NCBI RefSeq assembly: GCF_001730285.1
Contig: NZ_MIJZ01000001.1
Location: forward strand, 124,001-188,000
From: Enterococcus ureasiticus
GTDB taxonomy: Bacteria; Bacillota; Bacilli; Lactobacillales; Enterococcaceae
Length of the DNA stretch: 64,000 nucleotides
Reading direction: 5' to 3'
Part shown: positions 33,958 to 47,550 of the stretch, piece by piece
Numbering within the stretch: the first letter of the stretch is position 1
How the letters are laid out: each line of letters begins with the position of its first letter
Notes under the pieces: model-generated
What the model saw: only the letters and a program-made list of their open reading frames with translations
What the model was told of the DNA's origin: nothing
Database searches by the model: none
Program-made: the position numbers and the translations under genes

Positions 33958-34434
33958 TTGTTAGCAGTTTATTTAATTATCAGTGCAGTTTTGGTCGGTT
34001 TAGATCAGTGGGTCAAATATTTAACGGTAGCCAATATCCCTTTAGGTGAAACGAAAGAGTTTATTCCCGGAGTGTTATCATTTACGAACCTTCGTAATAC
34101 AGGTGCCGCTTGGAGCCTTTTAGAAGGGAAAATGTGGTTCTTTTATATCGTCACGGTGATCGTGGTAGCCGTGGTTTTGTATATTTTAGTTAAAAATATT
34201 AATGGAAGCAAGTGGTTTACAGTCGGTTTGAGTTTAGTCTTAGCAGGAGCAGTCGGGAATTTTATCGATCGTATTCGTCTAGGTTTTGTTGTTGATATGT
34301 TCCAAACAGAATTTATTAGCTTTCCTATATTCAATGTTGCTGACTCTGCGCTTGTTATTGGCGTGATATGTATTTTTATTTATTTGATTTTAGACGAAAA
34401 AGCAGCGAAGGATGGGAAAAATGGACCAAATTAA
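33958..34434 (+). CDS. lspA: Lipoprotein signal peptidase (signal peptidase II)
   Basis: The 158-residue membrane protease cleaves signal peptides from lipid-modified prolipoproteins. It has four helices and the two catalytic aspartates in GNFIDRIRLG and FNVADSAL, with FTNLRNTGAAWSLL as the conserved central motif. Translation begins at TTG 33958, with AAGGAA about 10 nt upstream. The gene overlaps rluD by 14 bp, a pairing common in Firmicutes. Its substrates include PstS, encoded in this window. Confidence 0.93.
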   Translation: MLAVYLIISAVLVGLDQWVKYLTVANIPLGETKEFIPGVLSFTNLRNTGAAWSLLEGKMWFFYIVTVIVVAVVLYILVKNINGSKWFTVGLSLVLAGAVGNFIDRIRLGFVVDMFQTEFISFPIFNVADSALVIGVICIFIYLILDEKAAKDGKNGPN

Positions 34435-35326
34435 TGTAAAAATAAAGCAAGAAAAAGGACGGATCGATAAAGTTTTAAGTGAGCTATTGAAAAATCATTC
34501 TCGTTCGCAAATTCAACAATGGTTAAAAGACCAAAATATTATGGTCAATGGTGAAATTACCCGTTCAAATTATAAAGTAAAAGAAAACGACGAAATCAGT
34601 ATCAATGTACCTGAACCAGAAGAACTTGATGTTTTGGCAGAAGATATTCCAATTGAAATCGTTTATGAGGATGATGATGTATTAGTTATTAATAAACCTC
34701 AAGGAATGGTCGTTCATCCATCAGCAGGACATCAGCATGGAACATTAGTAAATGCTCTGTTATACCACATAAAGGACTTGTCTTCGATAAACGGCATCAT
34801 TCGCCCAGGCATCGTTCATCGTATCGATAAAGATACGTCAGGTTTGTTAATGGTCGCTAAAAATGATAAAGCTCATATTGCCTTAGCTGAACAATTAAAA
34901 GATAAAACTTCACTTAGAAAGTATGTTGCCTTAGTCCACGGCGAAATATCCCATGATAAAGGTGAAATCAATGCACCAATCGGTCGTTCAAAAAATGATA
35001 GAAAAATGCAAGCAGTGATCGAAGGCGGAAAACCTGCAGTGACGCATTTCGAAGTCTTGGAACGTTTTGAAGGCTTTACTTTAGTTCAACTTCAATTAGA
35101 AACAGGGCGCACGCATCAAATCCGTGTGCATATGAAATATATCGGCTATCCAGTTGCTGGCGATCCTTTATATGGACCAAGAAAAACATTAAAAGGCAAA
35201 GGACAATTTTTACATGCTGAAGTACTAGGTTTTAAACATCCAACAACGGGCCAAATGATGGTATTTGAAGCACCTTTACCCGATCTTTTTGAAAAAACTT
35301 TAGACCAATTAAGAAATAATGATTGA
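34421..35326 (+). CDS. rluD: Ribosomal large-subunit pseudouridine synthase, RluD family
   Basis: The 301-residue enzyme isomerises uridine to pseudouridine in 23S rRNA. An S4 RNA-binding domain is at the N-terminus (about 15-75, GRIDKVLSELL), and the catalytic domain has HRIDKDTSGLLMVAKN with the nucleophilic Asp, and TGRTHQIRVH. I prefer ATG 34421, with GAAGGA 8 nt upstream; ATG 34412 overlaps that site. RluD itself targets the 1911-1917 stem-loop in Escherichia, and the Firmicute YlyB homologue lies next to lspA and upstream of pyrR as here. Exact target inferred. Confidence 0.9.
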   Translation: MDQINVKIKQEKGRIDKVLSELLKNHSRSQIQQWLKDQNIMVNGEITRSNYKVKENDEISINVPEPEELDVLAEDIPIEIVYEDDDVLVINKPQGMVVHPSAGHQHGTLVNALLYHIKDLSSINGIIRPGIVHRIDKDTSGLLMVAKNDKAHIALAEQLKDKTSLRKYVALVHGEISHDKGEINAPIGRSKNDRKMQAVIEGGKPAVTHFEVLERFEGFTLVQLQLETGRTHQIRVHMKYIGYPVAGDPLYGPRKTLKGKGQFLHAEVLGFKHPTTGQMMVFEAPLPDLFEKTLDQLRNND

Positions 35327-35379
35327 TTTATTTCTAAAGAAAAGGTAAACTGTTTGAGAAAGAAAATTAAATAAGTAAT

Positions 35380-35526
35380 CCTTTAAGAGTAGTCCCGTGA
35401 GGCTAAGAAGGAAACATGCAGAACAATATCTAGGTGCGCTTAGAAAAAATCTGTGTGAACTGAATGGTATCTTTGTATAGATAAATTCAATCCTCCTATC
35501 CGAACACGGGTGGGAGGATTTTTTGT
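35380..35526 (+). promoter_or_regulatory. PyrR-binding attenuator of the pyr operon
   Basis: AGTCCCGTGAGGCT (35391-35404) fits the PyrR-binding loop consensus ARUCCNGNGAGGYU exactly and lies in the anti-antiterminator hairpin (CCTT/AAGG flanks). Downstream, AATCCTCCTATCC (35489-35501) pairs with GGGTGGGAGGATT (35508-35520), then T6: the terminator. With UMP or UTP bound, PyrR stabilises the first hairpin and transcription stops. Beyond the terminator, 35530-35700 holds only a weak hairpin (GAGCAA/TTGCTC) and the pyrR ribosome binding site. Confidence 0.93.
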
Positions 35527-35601
35527 TTGCTGTGAATCACGAAGAACAAAGTGAGCGAAGCTACCATACTAAAAGCCTAAACTACTTAAGATAAGGAATA
35601 A

Positions 35602-36261
<660 letters not shown>

Positions 36262-36294
36262 ACAAATACAATAGCAAAGATAGGGTAGGTTGAG

Positions 36295-37581
36295 ATGACA
36301 GAAAAAGAATTTCGTAATGAAGAAGCGGTTTTAGATATTCATGATAAACCAAAGACAGCACATTGGGTTGCTTTAAGCTTACAGCATTTATTCACAATGT
36401 TTGGAGCAACAGTTATAGTCCCAATTTTAGTAGGAATCGATCCAGGAATCGCTTTAGTGAGTTCAGGACTTGGAACAATCGTCTATTTATTCGTAACGAA
36501 AGGAAAAATCCCAGCATATTTGGGAAGTAGTTTCGCATTTATCGCGGCGATGCAGATGCTGATGAAAAGTGATGGCTACCCAGCAATCGCTCAAGGTGCA
36601 ATGACAACAGGTTTGGTTTACCTGATTGTGTCAATCATCATTAGTAAAATTGGTTCTGCTTGGTTAGATAAAATCTTACCACCAATTGTAGTGGGACCAG
36701 TCGTGATGGTCATTGGATTAGGGCTTGCCTCTAGTGCTGCTAATAATGCCATGTTTAACAACGGTGTATATGACTTTAAATTTATCTCAGTTGCTTTGAT
36801 CACACTTGCTTTAACAATCTTCTATAATATGTTTTTCAAAGGATTTCTAGGCTTGATTCCAATTTTACTTGGAATCGTAAGTGGTTATCTCGTTGCGTTA
36901 TTGTTCGGAATCGTAGACATCGAACCAATCAAAAATGCAGCTTGGTTCGCTATGCCGAACTTTGAAATTCCTTTTGTTCATTATCAACCAAGACTTTATT
37001 TAAATGCAATTACGACAATGGCTCCAATCGCATTTGTCACAATGACAGAGCATATCGGTCACTTGATGGTTTTAAATAAACTAACAAAACGAAACTTCTT
37101 CCAAAACCCAGGTTTATCAAAAACATTGATGGGAGATGGTGCTGCACAGATTGTAGCAGGTTTGGTCGGTGGACCTCCTGTCACAAGTTATGGAGAAAAT
37201 ATCGGAGTTCTAGCAATTACACGAGTACACAGTGTGTTTGTTATTGCAGGAGCAGCTGTCTTCGCCGTTGGACTTGGCTTTGTAGGGAAATTGAGCGCAA
37301 TCATCCTAAGTATACCTGGACCAGTGATTTCAGGAATCAGTTTCGTATTATTCGGAGTAATTGCGGCTAGCGGTTTGAAAATCTTAATAGATAATCAAAT
37401 CAACTTCGATAAGAAAAAGAATTTACTGATTGCATCAGTGATCTTAGTCATCGGTATCGGCGGTTTAGTTTTTAAACTAGATACCTTTGAGTTATCATCA
37501 ATGGCATTAGCAACAGTCTTAGGAATTATTCTAAACTTGATTTTACCAGAAACAGCACGCAGTGAAGAAAAATCTAACTAG
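36295..37581 (+). CDS. uraA: Uracil permease (UraA/PyrP)
   Basis: The 428-residue carrier belongs to the nucleobase:cation symporter-2 family and imports uracil with protons. It has about fourteen membrane segments; motifs include LGSSFAFIAAM and the substrate-site glutamates in MTEHIGH and GGPPVTSYGENIG. It lies between pyrR and pyrB, as in Bacillus. In Bacillus, attenuators also precede pyrP and pyrB; here the gap before uraA is too short and the one before pyrB holds a different hairpin repeat. Confidence 0.94.
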   Translation: MTEKEFRNEEAVLDIHDKPKTAHWVALSLQHLFTMFGATVIVPILVGIDPGIALVSSGLGTIVYLFVTKGKIPAYLGSSFAFIAAMQMLMKSDGYPAIAQGAMTTGLVYLIVSIIISKIGSAWLDKILPPIVVGPVVMVIGLGLASSAANNAMFNNGVYDFKFISVALITLALTIFYNMFFKGFLGLIPILLGIVSGYLVALLFGIVDIEPIKNAAWFAMPNFEIPFVHYQPRLYLNAITTMAPIAFVTMTEHIGHLMVLNKLTKRNFFQNPGLSKTLMGDGAAQIVAGLVGGPPVTSYGENIGVLAITRVHSVFVIAGAAVFAVGLGFVGKLSAIILSIPGPVISGISFVLFGVIAASGLKILIDNQINFDKKKNLLIASVILVIGIGGLVFKLDTFELSSMALATVLGIILNLILPETARSEEKSN

Positions 37582-37604
37582 TAAGACGAAACGTTGTTAC
37601 TATC

Positions 37605-37727
37605 GTTATCTAGCTTCAAGAGCTAGCCTCTCGGAAAAAAGACAAATTATAAACTAGATAAAGAGCACTTCAATCATAATTTTCTGTTTTTCTGTCAAGG
37701 TTGAACGAGCTCTTCCAGCTTTTAAAA
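37605..37727 (+). repeat. Hairpin repeat, copy 4 (between uraA and pyrB)
   Basis: It matches copy 3 (24991-25111) along its length: GTTATCTAGCT start, GGAAAAAAGA, loop TAAAGAGC, right arm ending GAACGAGCTC and CTTTTAAAA. Where copy 3 has GTGGGCTAG with CGAGCCCGC, this copy has AAGAGCTAG with CGAGCTCTT, so paired positions changed together. It lies where Bacillus has a PyrR attenuator, but no PyrR loop and no T-run terminator are present. Confidence 0.8.
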
Positions 37728-37744
37728 CAAGGAGGAATGAATGC

Positions 37745-38671
37745 ATGATCATCACATCTGAACGTATCAGTTTAAAACATCTTTTAACCGTAGAAGCATT
37801 AAGTGACCAAGAAGTTATGGGCTTGATTCATCGTGCACAGGAATTTAAACAAGGGGCAACATGGCAGCCAGAGAAAAAACAATACTTTGCGACCAACTTA
37901 TTCTTTGAAAATAGTACGCGAACCCATAAGAGCTTTGATGTTGCGGAGAAAAAGTTAGGGATCGAAGTAATCGAGTTTGAAGAAAGTATGAGCTCGGTAA
38001 AAAAAGGTGAGACGCTTTATGATACAGTGCTGACAATGTCGGCAATCGGAGTTGATGTGGCAGTCATTCGTCATGGAGAAGAAAATTATTATGATGAACT
38101 GATTCAAAGCAAAACAATCCAGTGTTCAATCATTAACGGTGGAGATGGCAGTGGTCAGCATCCTACACAATGTTTACTAGATTTGATGACAATATATGAA
38201 GAATTTAGACACTTTGAGGGATTAAAAATTGCGATTGTCGGCGATATCACACATTCTAGAGTCGCAAAATCAAATATGCAGATGTTAAAACGGCTTGGCG
38301 CAACCATCTATTTCTCAGGACCAGAGGAATGGTATGATAAGCAATTTGAAGCATATGGGCATTATGTGCCTTTAGATGAAGTGGTTGAAACAGTAGATGT
38401 GATGATGTTGCTTAGAGTACAACATGAACGTCACGATGGATCTGAAATATTTTCAAAAGCAGAGTATCATCAACAATACGGTTTAACTGTTGAACGAGCG
38501 AAACAATTACAAAAACACGCGGTCATTATGCATCCGGCTCCTGTCAATCGCGATGTTGAACTGGCAGATTCTTTAGTTGAAGGAATTCAATCTAGAATAA
38601 TTCAACAGATGAGCAACGGCGTATATATGAGAATGGCAATTTTAGAAGCAGTATTACATGGGAAGGCATAG
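37745..38671 (+). CDS. pyrB: Aspartate carbamoyltransferase catalytic chain
   Basis: The 308-residue enzyme joins carbamoyl phosphate and aspartate to carbamoyl aspartate, the first committed step of pyrimidine synthesis. The carbamoyl-phosphate site [12 protein letters not shown], the [11 protein letters not shown] segment and [10 protein letters not shown] are intact. No regulatory chain gene (pyrI) is present, as usual in this group. AAGGAGG lies 9 nt before ATG 37745; two overlapping out-of-frame ATGs just upstream open only very short frames. Confidence 0.97.
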   Translation: MIITSERISLKHLLTVEALSDQEVMGLIHRAQEFKQGATWQPEKKQYFATNLFFENSTRTHKSFDVAEKKLGIEVIEFEESMSSVKKGETLYDTVLTMSAIGVDVAVIRHGEENYYDELIQSKTIQCSIINGGDGSGQHPTQCLLDLMTIYEEFRHFEGLKIAIVGDITHSRVAKSNMQMLKRLGATIYFSGPEEWYDKQFEAYGHYVPLDEVVETVDVMMLLRVQHERHDGSEIFSKAEYHQQYGLTVERAKQLQKHAVIMHPAPVNRDVELADSLVEGIQSRIIQQMSNGVYMRMAILEAVLHGKA

Positions 38672-38680
38672 GTGAACAAA

Positions 38681-39964
38681 ATGAAAACACTTATCAAAAA
38701 TGGAAAGATCATAAAAAAAGATAATCAATTGATACCAGCAGAAATATGGATCGAAAATGGCAGAATCAAAGCAATTGGAGAATCTTTTGAAGAAGGTACT
38801 TTTGAAAAAGTTTACGATGCTAAAGGACAATTGATTACACCAGGACTAGTTGACGTACATGTTCATCTAAGAGAACCCGGATTTACTTATAAAGAAACAA
38901 TTGAAACTGGGAGTAAGTCAGCAGCAAGAGGCGGGTATACAACTGTTTGCGCTATGCCAAACTTAAATCCTGTACCAGATACTGCAGAAAAATTAAAAGA
39001 AGTTTATGAAATCATTGAAAAAAATGCTGTTGTAAAAGTGCTACAATATGCACCAATCACAGAAGAATTGCGCAGTGAAACATTAACAGACCAAAAAGCG
39101 CTAAAAGAAGTCGGGGCTTTCGCGTTTACAAATGACGGGGTAGGTGTACAAACTGCAGGAACAATGTATCTTGCAATGAAAGAAGCTGCATCACTTGGCA
39201 TGGCAATCGTGGCACATACAGAAGATGAGTCACTCCTTTTTGGCGGAGTTATGCATGAAGGGGAAATCTCGAAGAAATTGGGGTTACCAGGGATATTAAG
39301 TTCTACAGAAGCATCTCAAATTGCTCGAGACGTAGTCTTAGCCGGTGAAACAGGCGTTCACTATCATGTTTGTCACGTTTCAACAAAAGAAAGTGTCCGC
39401 GTGATACGTGATGCTAAACGAGCTGGGGTTCATGTAACTGCAGAAGTTGCTCCTCACCACTTGATTTTGATCGATGAAGATATTCCCGAAGATAATGGCT
39501 TTTGGAAAATGAATCCACCACTTAGAGCGACATCTGACCGTGATGCTTTGATTGAAGGGTTATTGGATGGCACGATCGATTGTATCGCAACAGATCATGC
39601 TCCCCATGGATTAGAAGAAAAAAATCAAACATTCCTAAAAGCACCATTTGGAATTGTAGGAAGCGAAACAGCATTCCAATTGATTTATACGCACTTTGTT
39701 GAAACTGGAAAATTCACCTTGGAACAGGTAATTAACTGGATGGCAACGAAACCTGCTGAGATTTTTGGTTTAGAAGCTGGGACACTTACAATAGGTGCTC
39801 AAGCAGATATCGCAGTTTTTGATTTAGAGTTGGAAGAGGCAATCGATGACAAAGAGTTTGAGTCAATGGGAATCAATACACCATTTGTTGGCTGGAAAGT
39901 AAAAGGGAATACATTAATGACCTTTGTTGATGGACAATCAGCATGGTCTAAGGGAGATGCATAG
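38681..39964 (+). CDS. pyrC: Dihydroorotase
   Basis: The 427-residue zinc amidohydrolase closes carbamoyl aspartate to dihydroorotate. Zinc ligands are in [10 protein letters not shown], in AHTED and HVSTKES, and the catalytic Asp is in ATDHAPH; it is of the class I, Bacillus-like type. I start at ATG 38681 because AGGTG lies 6 nt upstream; a GTG at 38672 directly follows the pyrB stop and is the less likely choice. carA follows after 2 bp. Confidence 0.95.
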   Translation: MKTLIKNGKIIKKDNQLIPAEIWIENGRIKAIGESFEEGTFEKVYDAKGQLITPGLVDVHVHLREPGFTYKETIETGSKSAARGGYTTVCAMPNLNPVPDTAEKLKEVYEIIEKNAVVKVLQYAPITEELRSETLTDQKALKEVGAFAFTNDGVGVQTAGTMYLAMKEAASLGMAIVAHTEDESLLFGGVMHEGEISKKLGLPGILSSTEASQIARDVVLAGETGVHYHVCHVSTKESVRVIRDAKRAGVHVTAEVAPHHLILIDEDIPEDNGFWKMNPPLRATSDRDALIEGLLDGTIDCIATDHAPHGLEEKNQTFLKAPFGIVGSETAFQLIYTHFVETGKFTLEQVINWMATKPAEIFGLEAGTLTIGAQADIAVFDLELEEAIDDKEFESMGINTPFVGWKVKGNTLMTFVDGQSAWSKGDA

Positions 39965-39966
39965 AT

Positions 39967-41046
39967 TTGAAGCGACTATTGATACTAGAAGATGGAACTG
40001 TTTTTGAAGGAAAAGCGTTTGGTGCAGATGTTAATGTTGTTGGAGAAGTTGTATTTACAACAAGCATGACAGGCTATCAAGAAACAATCACTGATCAAAG
40101 TTTCAATGGTCAAATTATTACATTTACCTATCCAATGGTTGGTAATTATGGTGTCAATCGCGATGATTACGAATCAATCTCCCCAACTTGTAAAGGTGTC
40201 GTTGTTAAAGAACATGCCAGACTTGCATCAAACTGGCGTGCACAAATGACATTGGACGAATTTTTGAAAAGAAAAGGAATTCCTGGGATTTCAGGAATTG
40301 ACACACGTGCGCTGACAAGAAAACTTCGCTCTGTTGGAACACTGAAAGCGGCCTTTGTTGATGCAGATGATGATTTGACTCATGAATTTGATCAGCTGAA
40401 AGCAACAGTTTTACCCAAGAATCAAGTAGCACAGGTTTCCACAACAAAACCATATCCAAGTCCAGGTATTGGCCGTAATGTAGTGGTAGTTGATTTTGGC
40501 TTGAAACATAGTATTTTACGCGAGCTATCGAAACGTCATTGTAATTTGACCGTTTTACCATACAACACAACTGCTGAAACAATTTTAGAACTTTCACCAG
40601 ATGGTGTAATGCTGACAAATGGTCCAGGAGATCCCAAAGATGTGCCGGAAGCAATCGAAATGATTCAATCCATTCAAGGAAAGGTACCGATTTTCGGTAT
40701 TTGTCTTGGTCATCAACTGTTTGCTTTAGCGAATGGAGCAGATACGTACAAAATGAAATTTGGTCATCGGGGATTGAATCATCCTGTAAGAGAAATCGCG
40801 ACAGGAAGAATCGATTTTACTTCACAAAATCATGGCTATGCAGTAGATGAAACAACCGTCGATCTAGAAAAATTATTGGTTACCCATGTAGAAGTAAATG
40901 ATGGCTCTGTTGAAGGCGTTAGGCATCGTCAATACCCAGCTTTTACAGTGCAATATCATCCAGATGCAGCACCAGGTCCACACGATAGTCTTCATTTATT
41001 TGACGAATTTATGGAACTAATTGATGCATGGAAGGAGCAAGACTAA
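39967..41046 (+). CDS. carA: Carbamoyl-phosphate synthase small chain (glutaminase)
   Basis: The 359-residue glutamine amidotransferase subunit (PyrAA) releases ammonia from glutamine for the large chain. Its nucleophilic cysteine is in [12 protein letters not shown], and the His-Glu pair is at the C-terminal end of the domain, around [10 protein letters not shown]. The start codon is TTG at 39967 with GGAGA upstream. The TAA overlaps the carB ATG by one base, which couples translation of the two subunits. Being in the PyrR-controlled operon, this copy serves pyrimidine synthesis. Confidence 0.96.
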   Translation: MKRLLILEDGTVFEGKAFGADVNVVGEVVFTTSMTGYQETITDQSFNGQIITFTYPMVGNYGVNRDDYESISPTCKGVVVKEHARLASNWRAQMTLDEFLKRKGIPGISGIDTRALTRKLRSVGTLKAAFVDADDDLTHEFDQLKATVLPKNQVAQVSTTKPYPSPGIGRNVVVVDFGLKHSILRELSKRHCNLTVLPYNTTAETILELSPDGVMLTNGPGDPKDVPEAIEMIQSIQGKVPIFGICLGHQLFALANGADTYKMKFGHRGLNHPVREIATGRIDFTSQNHGYAVDETTVDLEKLLVTHVEVNDGSVEGVRHRQYPAFTVQYHPDAAPGPHDSLHLFDEFMELIDAWKEQD

Positions 41047-44000
41047 TGCCAAAAAGAACAGATATCAAAAAAATCATGGTTATTGGTTCAGGGCCAATTA
41101 TTATTGGCCAAGCTGCAGAATTTGACTATGCCGGCACACAGGCATGTCTTGCTTTAAGAGAAGAAGGCTACGAAGTTGTTTTGGTCAATTCAAATCCAGC
41201 GACGATCATGACAGACAAAGAAATTGCGGATCAGGTTTATATTGAACCGATCACATTGGAATTTGTTTCTCGTATTTTACGAAAAGAACGTCCAGATGCA
41301 CTATTGCCGACTTTAGGAGGTCAAACAGGACTAAATATGGCAATGGAATTAGCTGCTTCAGGGATCTTAGATGAACTAAATGTAGAATTACTAGGAACAA
41401 AATTAAATGCAATCGATCAAGCAGAAGATCGTGATTTATTTAAACAATTAATGGAAGATTTAGATCAACCGATTCCCGAAAGTGAAATCGTCAATACAGT
41501 CGAACAAGCGGTAGAATTTGCTAATACGATCGGTTACCCAATCATCGTTCGCCCTGCATTCACCTTAGGCGGTACAGGTGGTGGGATGTGTGACGATGAA
41601 GAAGAATTACGCACCATCGCTGAAAACGGATTGAAATTGTCACCTGTAACCCAATGTTTGATTGAAAAAAGTATCGCTGGGTTTAAAGAAATCGAATATG
41701 AAGTAATGCGTGATTCTGCTGATAATGCGATCGTTGTGTGCAACATGGAAAACTTTGATCCAGTTGGAATCCATACTGGAGATTCGATTGTTTTTGCACC
41801 AAGTCAAACCTTATCTGATCATGAATATCAAATGCTTCGTGATGCGTCCCTTAAAATCATCAGAGCTTTAAAAATAGAAGGCGGCTGTAATGTCCAATTA
41901 GCTTTAGATCCTCACAGTTTCAACTATTATGTGATCGAAGTGAATCCACGTGTTTCTCGCTCATCAGCATTAGCTAGTAAAGCAACAGGTTATCCAATCG
42001 CTAAATTAGCAGCAAAAATTGCTGTGGGTCTAACATTAGATGAAATGAAAAATCCAGTCACTGAAACAACTTATGCAGAATTTGAGCCCGCTTTAGATTA
42101 TGTCGTAGCAAAAATTCCCCGCTGGCCTTTTGATAAGTTTGAAAAAGGGGAACGTCGTTTAGGCACTCAAATGAAAGCAACTGGCGAAGTCATGGCAATT
42201 GGACGTAATATCGAAGAGTCATTATTAAAAGCTGTTCGCTCACTTGAAATCGGTACTTATCATAATGAGATAAAAGAAATCCAAGAAGTTAGTGATGAGT
42301 TATTGACTGAAAAAATAGTGAAAGCGCAAGATGACCGACTATTTTATCTATCAGAAGCGATTCGTCGAGGCTTTACAATCGAAGATTTGGCCATGCTAAC
42401 CAAAATCGATTTATTTTTCCTAGATAAACTACTTCATATTTTTGAGTTGGAAACAGCATTACAAGAAAATATCAAAGATGTTGAGATCTTAAAAGAAGCT
42501 AAACAAAATGGGTTTACCGATAGAAAAATTGCTGAACTATGGCAATTAACAGAGCAAGCTGTTGCAGATTATCGTCATGAACAAAAGATTCTTCCTGTCT
42601 ATAAAATGGTCGATACTTGTGCAGCAGAATTTGAATCTCAGACACCTTATTTTTACAGCACTTATGAATTTGAAAACGAAAGTATCCGCTCTGAGAAACC
42701 ATCCGTATTAGTACTAGGTTCAGGACCTATTAGAATCGGACAAGGTGTGGAGTTTGACTATGCAACGGTTCACTCTGTAAAAGCGATTCAAGCCGCAGGA
42801 TTTGAAGCAATCATTATGAATAGTAATCCCGAAACTGTCTCAACAGACTTCTCAATTTCAGATAAACTTTATTTTGAACCACTGACACTAGAAGATGTAA
42901 TGAATGTGATTGAATTAGAACAACCAACTGGCGTTATTGTGCAGTTTGGTGGTCAAACAGCGATAAACCTAGCGGAACCTTTAGTAAAACAAGGTGTTAA
43001 AATATTAGGAACCTCGATTGAAGATTTAGATAGAGCTGAAAATCGCGATTTATTTGAACAAGCATTACAAGAACTAGATATTCCTCAACCACCAGGAGAT
43101 ACTGCAACGAGCGCCGAAGAAGCGGTGGCTGTAGCCAATAAAATCGGGTATCCTGTCTTAGTTCGTCCTAGTTATGTATTAGGTGGACGAGCGATGGAAA
43201 TTGTTGAGAATCAAAAAGATTTAGAAGATTACATGCGTAACGCAGTAAAAGCTTCACCTGAACATCCAGTCTTAGTAGATAGCTACTTACTTGGTAAAGA
43301 GTGTGAAGTTGATGCGATTTGTGATGGTCAAACTGTTCTGATTCCAGGTATTATGGAACACATCGAGCGTGCAGGAGTCCATTCCGGAGATTCAATGGCT
43401 GTTTATCCACCGCAAACCTTATCAAAAGAGCTTCAACAAACAATCACTAACTATACAAGAAAACTGGCAATCGGGCTGAATTGTGTTGGTATGATGAACA
43501 TCCAATTTGTGATCCACGAGGAGAAAGTTTACGTGATAGAAGTTAATCCTCGAGCAAGTCGAACAGTACCGTTTTTAAGTAAAATCACAGGAATTCCAAT
43601 GGCTCAGGTAGCGACTAAAGCAATTCTAGGTGAGAAACTAACTGATTTAGGGTACCAAGATGGTTTGTATCCTGAAAGTCAGCAAGTCCACATCAAGGCA
43701 CCAGTATTCTCGTTCACTAAGCTTCAAAAAGTAGACACATACTTAGGTCCTGAAATGAAATCAACTGGTGAAGTAATGGGTACTGACTATAGTTTAGAAA
43801 AAGCATTATATAAGGCTTTCGAGGCTTCGGGACTACACTTGCCAAGTTTTGGCGCGGTCTTGTTTACCATAGCAGATGAAACGAAGGAAGAAGCTCTTGC
43901 CTTAGCAAAACGTTTCAATGAAATCGGTTATAGCTTAATTGCAACAAAAGGTACGGCAGATTTCTTAGCAGATAACGGATTATCAGTGAAAACGGTACTT

Positions 44001-44225
44001 AAAATAAATCAAGGCGGGGAAACGGTTCTAGACCTGATCCGCAGTGGTGAAGCTCAAGTTGTTGTGAATACAATGGATAAAAATCGTTCTGATCTAAATC
44101 AAGATGGATTTTTGATTCGTCGTGAGGCAGTAGAACATGGTGTTCCGTTATTTACTTCTTTAGATACAGCTGAAGCAATCCTGAAAGTACTAGAATCACG
44201 AGCATTTTCAACTGAGTCTATCTAA
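41046..44225 (+). CDS. carB: Carbamoyl-phosphate synthase large chain
   Basis: The 1059-residue enzyme (PyrAB) makes carbamoyl phosphate from bicarbonate, ammonia and two ATP. It consists of two homologous ATP-grasp halves (starting at [21 protein letters not shown] and [20 protein letters not shown]), an oligomerisation region between them, and an allosteric MGS-like domain at the C-terminus (about 930-1059). The start at 41046 follows AAGGAG inside the end of carA; a longer frame from 41028 lacks a site. Confidence 0.97.
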   Translation: MPKRTDIKKIMVIGSGPIIIGQAAEFDYAGTQACLALREEGYEVVLVNSNPATIMTDKEIADQVYIEPITLEFVSRILRKERPDALLPTLGGQTGLNMAMELAASGILDELNVELLGTKLNAIDQAEDRDLFKQLMEDLDQPIPESEIVNTVEQAVEFANTIGYPIIVRPAFTLGGTGGGMCDDEEELRTIAENGLKLSPVTQCLIEKSIAGFKEIEYEVMRDSADNAIVVCNMENFDPVGIHTGDSIVFAPSQTLSDHEYQMLRDASLKIIRALKIEGGCNVQLALDPHSFNYYVIEVNPRVSRSSALASKATGYPIAKLAAKIAVGLTLDEMKNPVTETTYAEFEPALDYVVAKIPRWPFDKFEKGERRLGTQMKATGEVMAIGRNIEESLLKAVRSLEIGTYHNEIKEIQEVSDELLTEKIVKAQDDRLFYLSEAIRRGFTIEDLAMLTKIDLFFLDKLLHIFELETALQENIKDVEILKEAKQNGFTDRKIAELWQLTEQAVADYRHEQKILPVYKMVDTCAAEFESQTPYFYSTYEFENESIRSEKPSVLVLGSGPIRIGQGVEFDYATVHSVKAIQAAGFEAIIMNSNPETVSTDFSISDKLYFEPLTLEDVMNVIELEQPTGVIVQFGGQTAINLAEPLVKQGVKILGTSIEDLDRAENRDLFEQALQELDIPQPPGDTATSAEEAVAVANKIGYPVLVRPSYVLGGRAMEIVENQKDLEDYMRNAVKASPEHPVLVDSYLLGKECEVDAICDGQTVLIPGIMEHIERAGVHSGDSMAVYPPQTLSKELQQTITNYTRKLAIGLNCVGMMNIQFVIHEEKVYVIEVNPRASRTVPFLSKITGIPMAQVATKAILGEKLTDLGYQDGLYPESQQVHIKAPVFSFTKLQKVDTYLGPEMKSTGEVMGTDYSLEKALYKAFEASGLHLPSFGAVLFTIADETKEEALALAKRFNEIGYSLIATKGTADFLADNGLSVKTVLKINQGGETVLDLIRSGEAQVVVNTMDKNRSDLNQDGFLIRREAVEHGVPLFTSLDTAEAILKVLESRAFSTESI

Positions 44226-44235
44226 ATTAAATAAA

Positions 44236-44284
44236 AGGTGAGAAAAAGCGGACCCACGAGTCTTAGGCGCTTTTTACTCAACCT
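44236..44284 (+). repeat. Intercistronic hairpin between carB and pyrK
   Basis: AGGTGAGAAAAAGCG pairs with CGCTTTTTACTCAACCT (44268-44284) around a 17-nt loop. No T-run follows, so it is not a terminator. It may stabilise or mark a processing point in the long pyr mRNA. Confidence 0.65.
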
Positions 44285-44307
44285 GATGTTGTAAAGGAGC
44301 GGAATAA

Positions 44308-46728
<2,421 letters not shown>

Positions 46729-46732
<4 letters not shown>

Positions 46733-47364
46733 CAGAATTAGCCAAAAAAATTGCCAAAGATTTATTAGAAATTGAAGCAGTATTTTTAAGTCCCAATGAA
46801 CCTTTTACATGGGCAAGTGGAATCAAGAGCCCGATTTATTGCGATAATCGGATTACGATGAGCTATCCAGTTGTTCGTAAGGATATTGCGAATGGATTAG
46901 CAGAAAAAATCAAACAAACTTATCCAGATGTAGAAGTCATTGCTGGAACGGCAACAGCAGGAATTCCTCATGCTGCTTGGGTGGCAGATATTTTAGATTT
47001 ACCGATGGTTTATATCCGCAGTAAAGCGAAAGAACATGGAAAAGGCAATCAAATCGAAGGCCGAATTTTTAAAGGACAAAAAATGGTTGTAATCGAAGAT
47101 TTGATCTCAACTGGTGGAAGTGTCCTAGAAGCGGCAGATGCAGCACAACGTGAAGGGGCAGATGTTTTAGGTGTAGCGGCTATCTTCACTTATGAACTAC
47201 CTAAAGGCAAAGAAACATTTGCGGCACATAAAATGGAATTAATCACACTAACAAATTACTCAAAATTGATCGATGCGGCGTTAGAATCGAATTATATTGA
47301 AGAAAACGATGTTGCATTATTAAAAGAGTGGAAACAATACCCAGAAAATTGGTTAAATAAATAG
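46729..47364 (+). CDS. pyrE: Orotate phosphoribosyltransferase
   Basis: The 211-residue enzyme joins orotate and PRPP to OMP. The PRPP motif is [19 protein letters not shown], and the flexible catalytic loop with [15 protein letters not shown] is intact. I use ATG 46729, with GGAGAAAAA upstream, rather than ATG 46711 inside pyrF. It is the last gene before the operon terminator. Confidence 0.96.
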
Positions 47365-47374
47365 TTTATATCAT

Positions 47375-47418
47375 AAAAAGCATAATTTTTGATCGTGTGT
47401 TCAAAGGTTATGCTTTTT
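47375..47418 (+). terminator. Terminator of the pyr operon
   Basis: The 11-bp stem AAAAAGCATAA / TTATGCTTTTT has a 22-nt loop. Its right arm ends in five T and is followed by CTTG. Confidence 0.8.
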
Positions 47419-47488
47419 CTTGATCGATTTGATTCCTCAGATATACTATACTTTTATTACAAAAAAAGAATAAAATAGCCTTTGAAAA

Positions 47489-47517
47489 TTGACTGTTATT
47501 AATAATTAGTATACGAT
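47489..47517 (+). promoter_or_regulatory. Promoter of the carbonic anhydrase-LysR unit
   Basis: TTGACT (47489-47494), 17-bp spacer, TACGAT (47512-47517), about 35 bp before the ATG. The unit thus has its own promoter, apart from the pyr operon. Confidence 0.6.
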
Positions 47518-47550
47518 TATTCAAATGATAAAATCAGAAGGTGGGGTTTG

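Noticed and set aside
37605-37727. Second PyrR attenuator before pyrB
   Set aside because: No ARUCCNGNGAGGYU loop and no T-run terminator; the hairpin belongs to the repeat family instead.
44236-44284. Attenuator or terminator between carB and pyrK
   Set aside because: The hairpin has no T-run after it and no PyrR loop.
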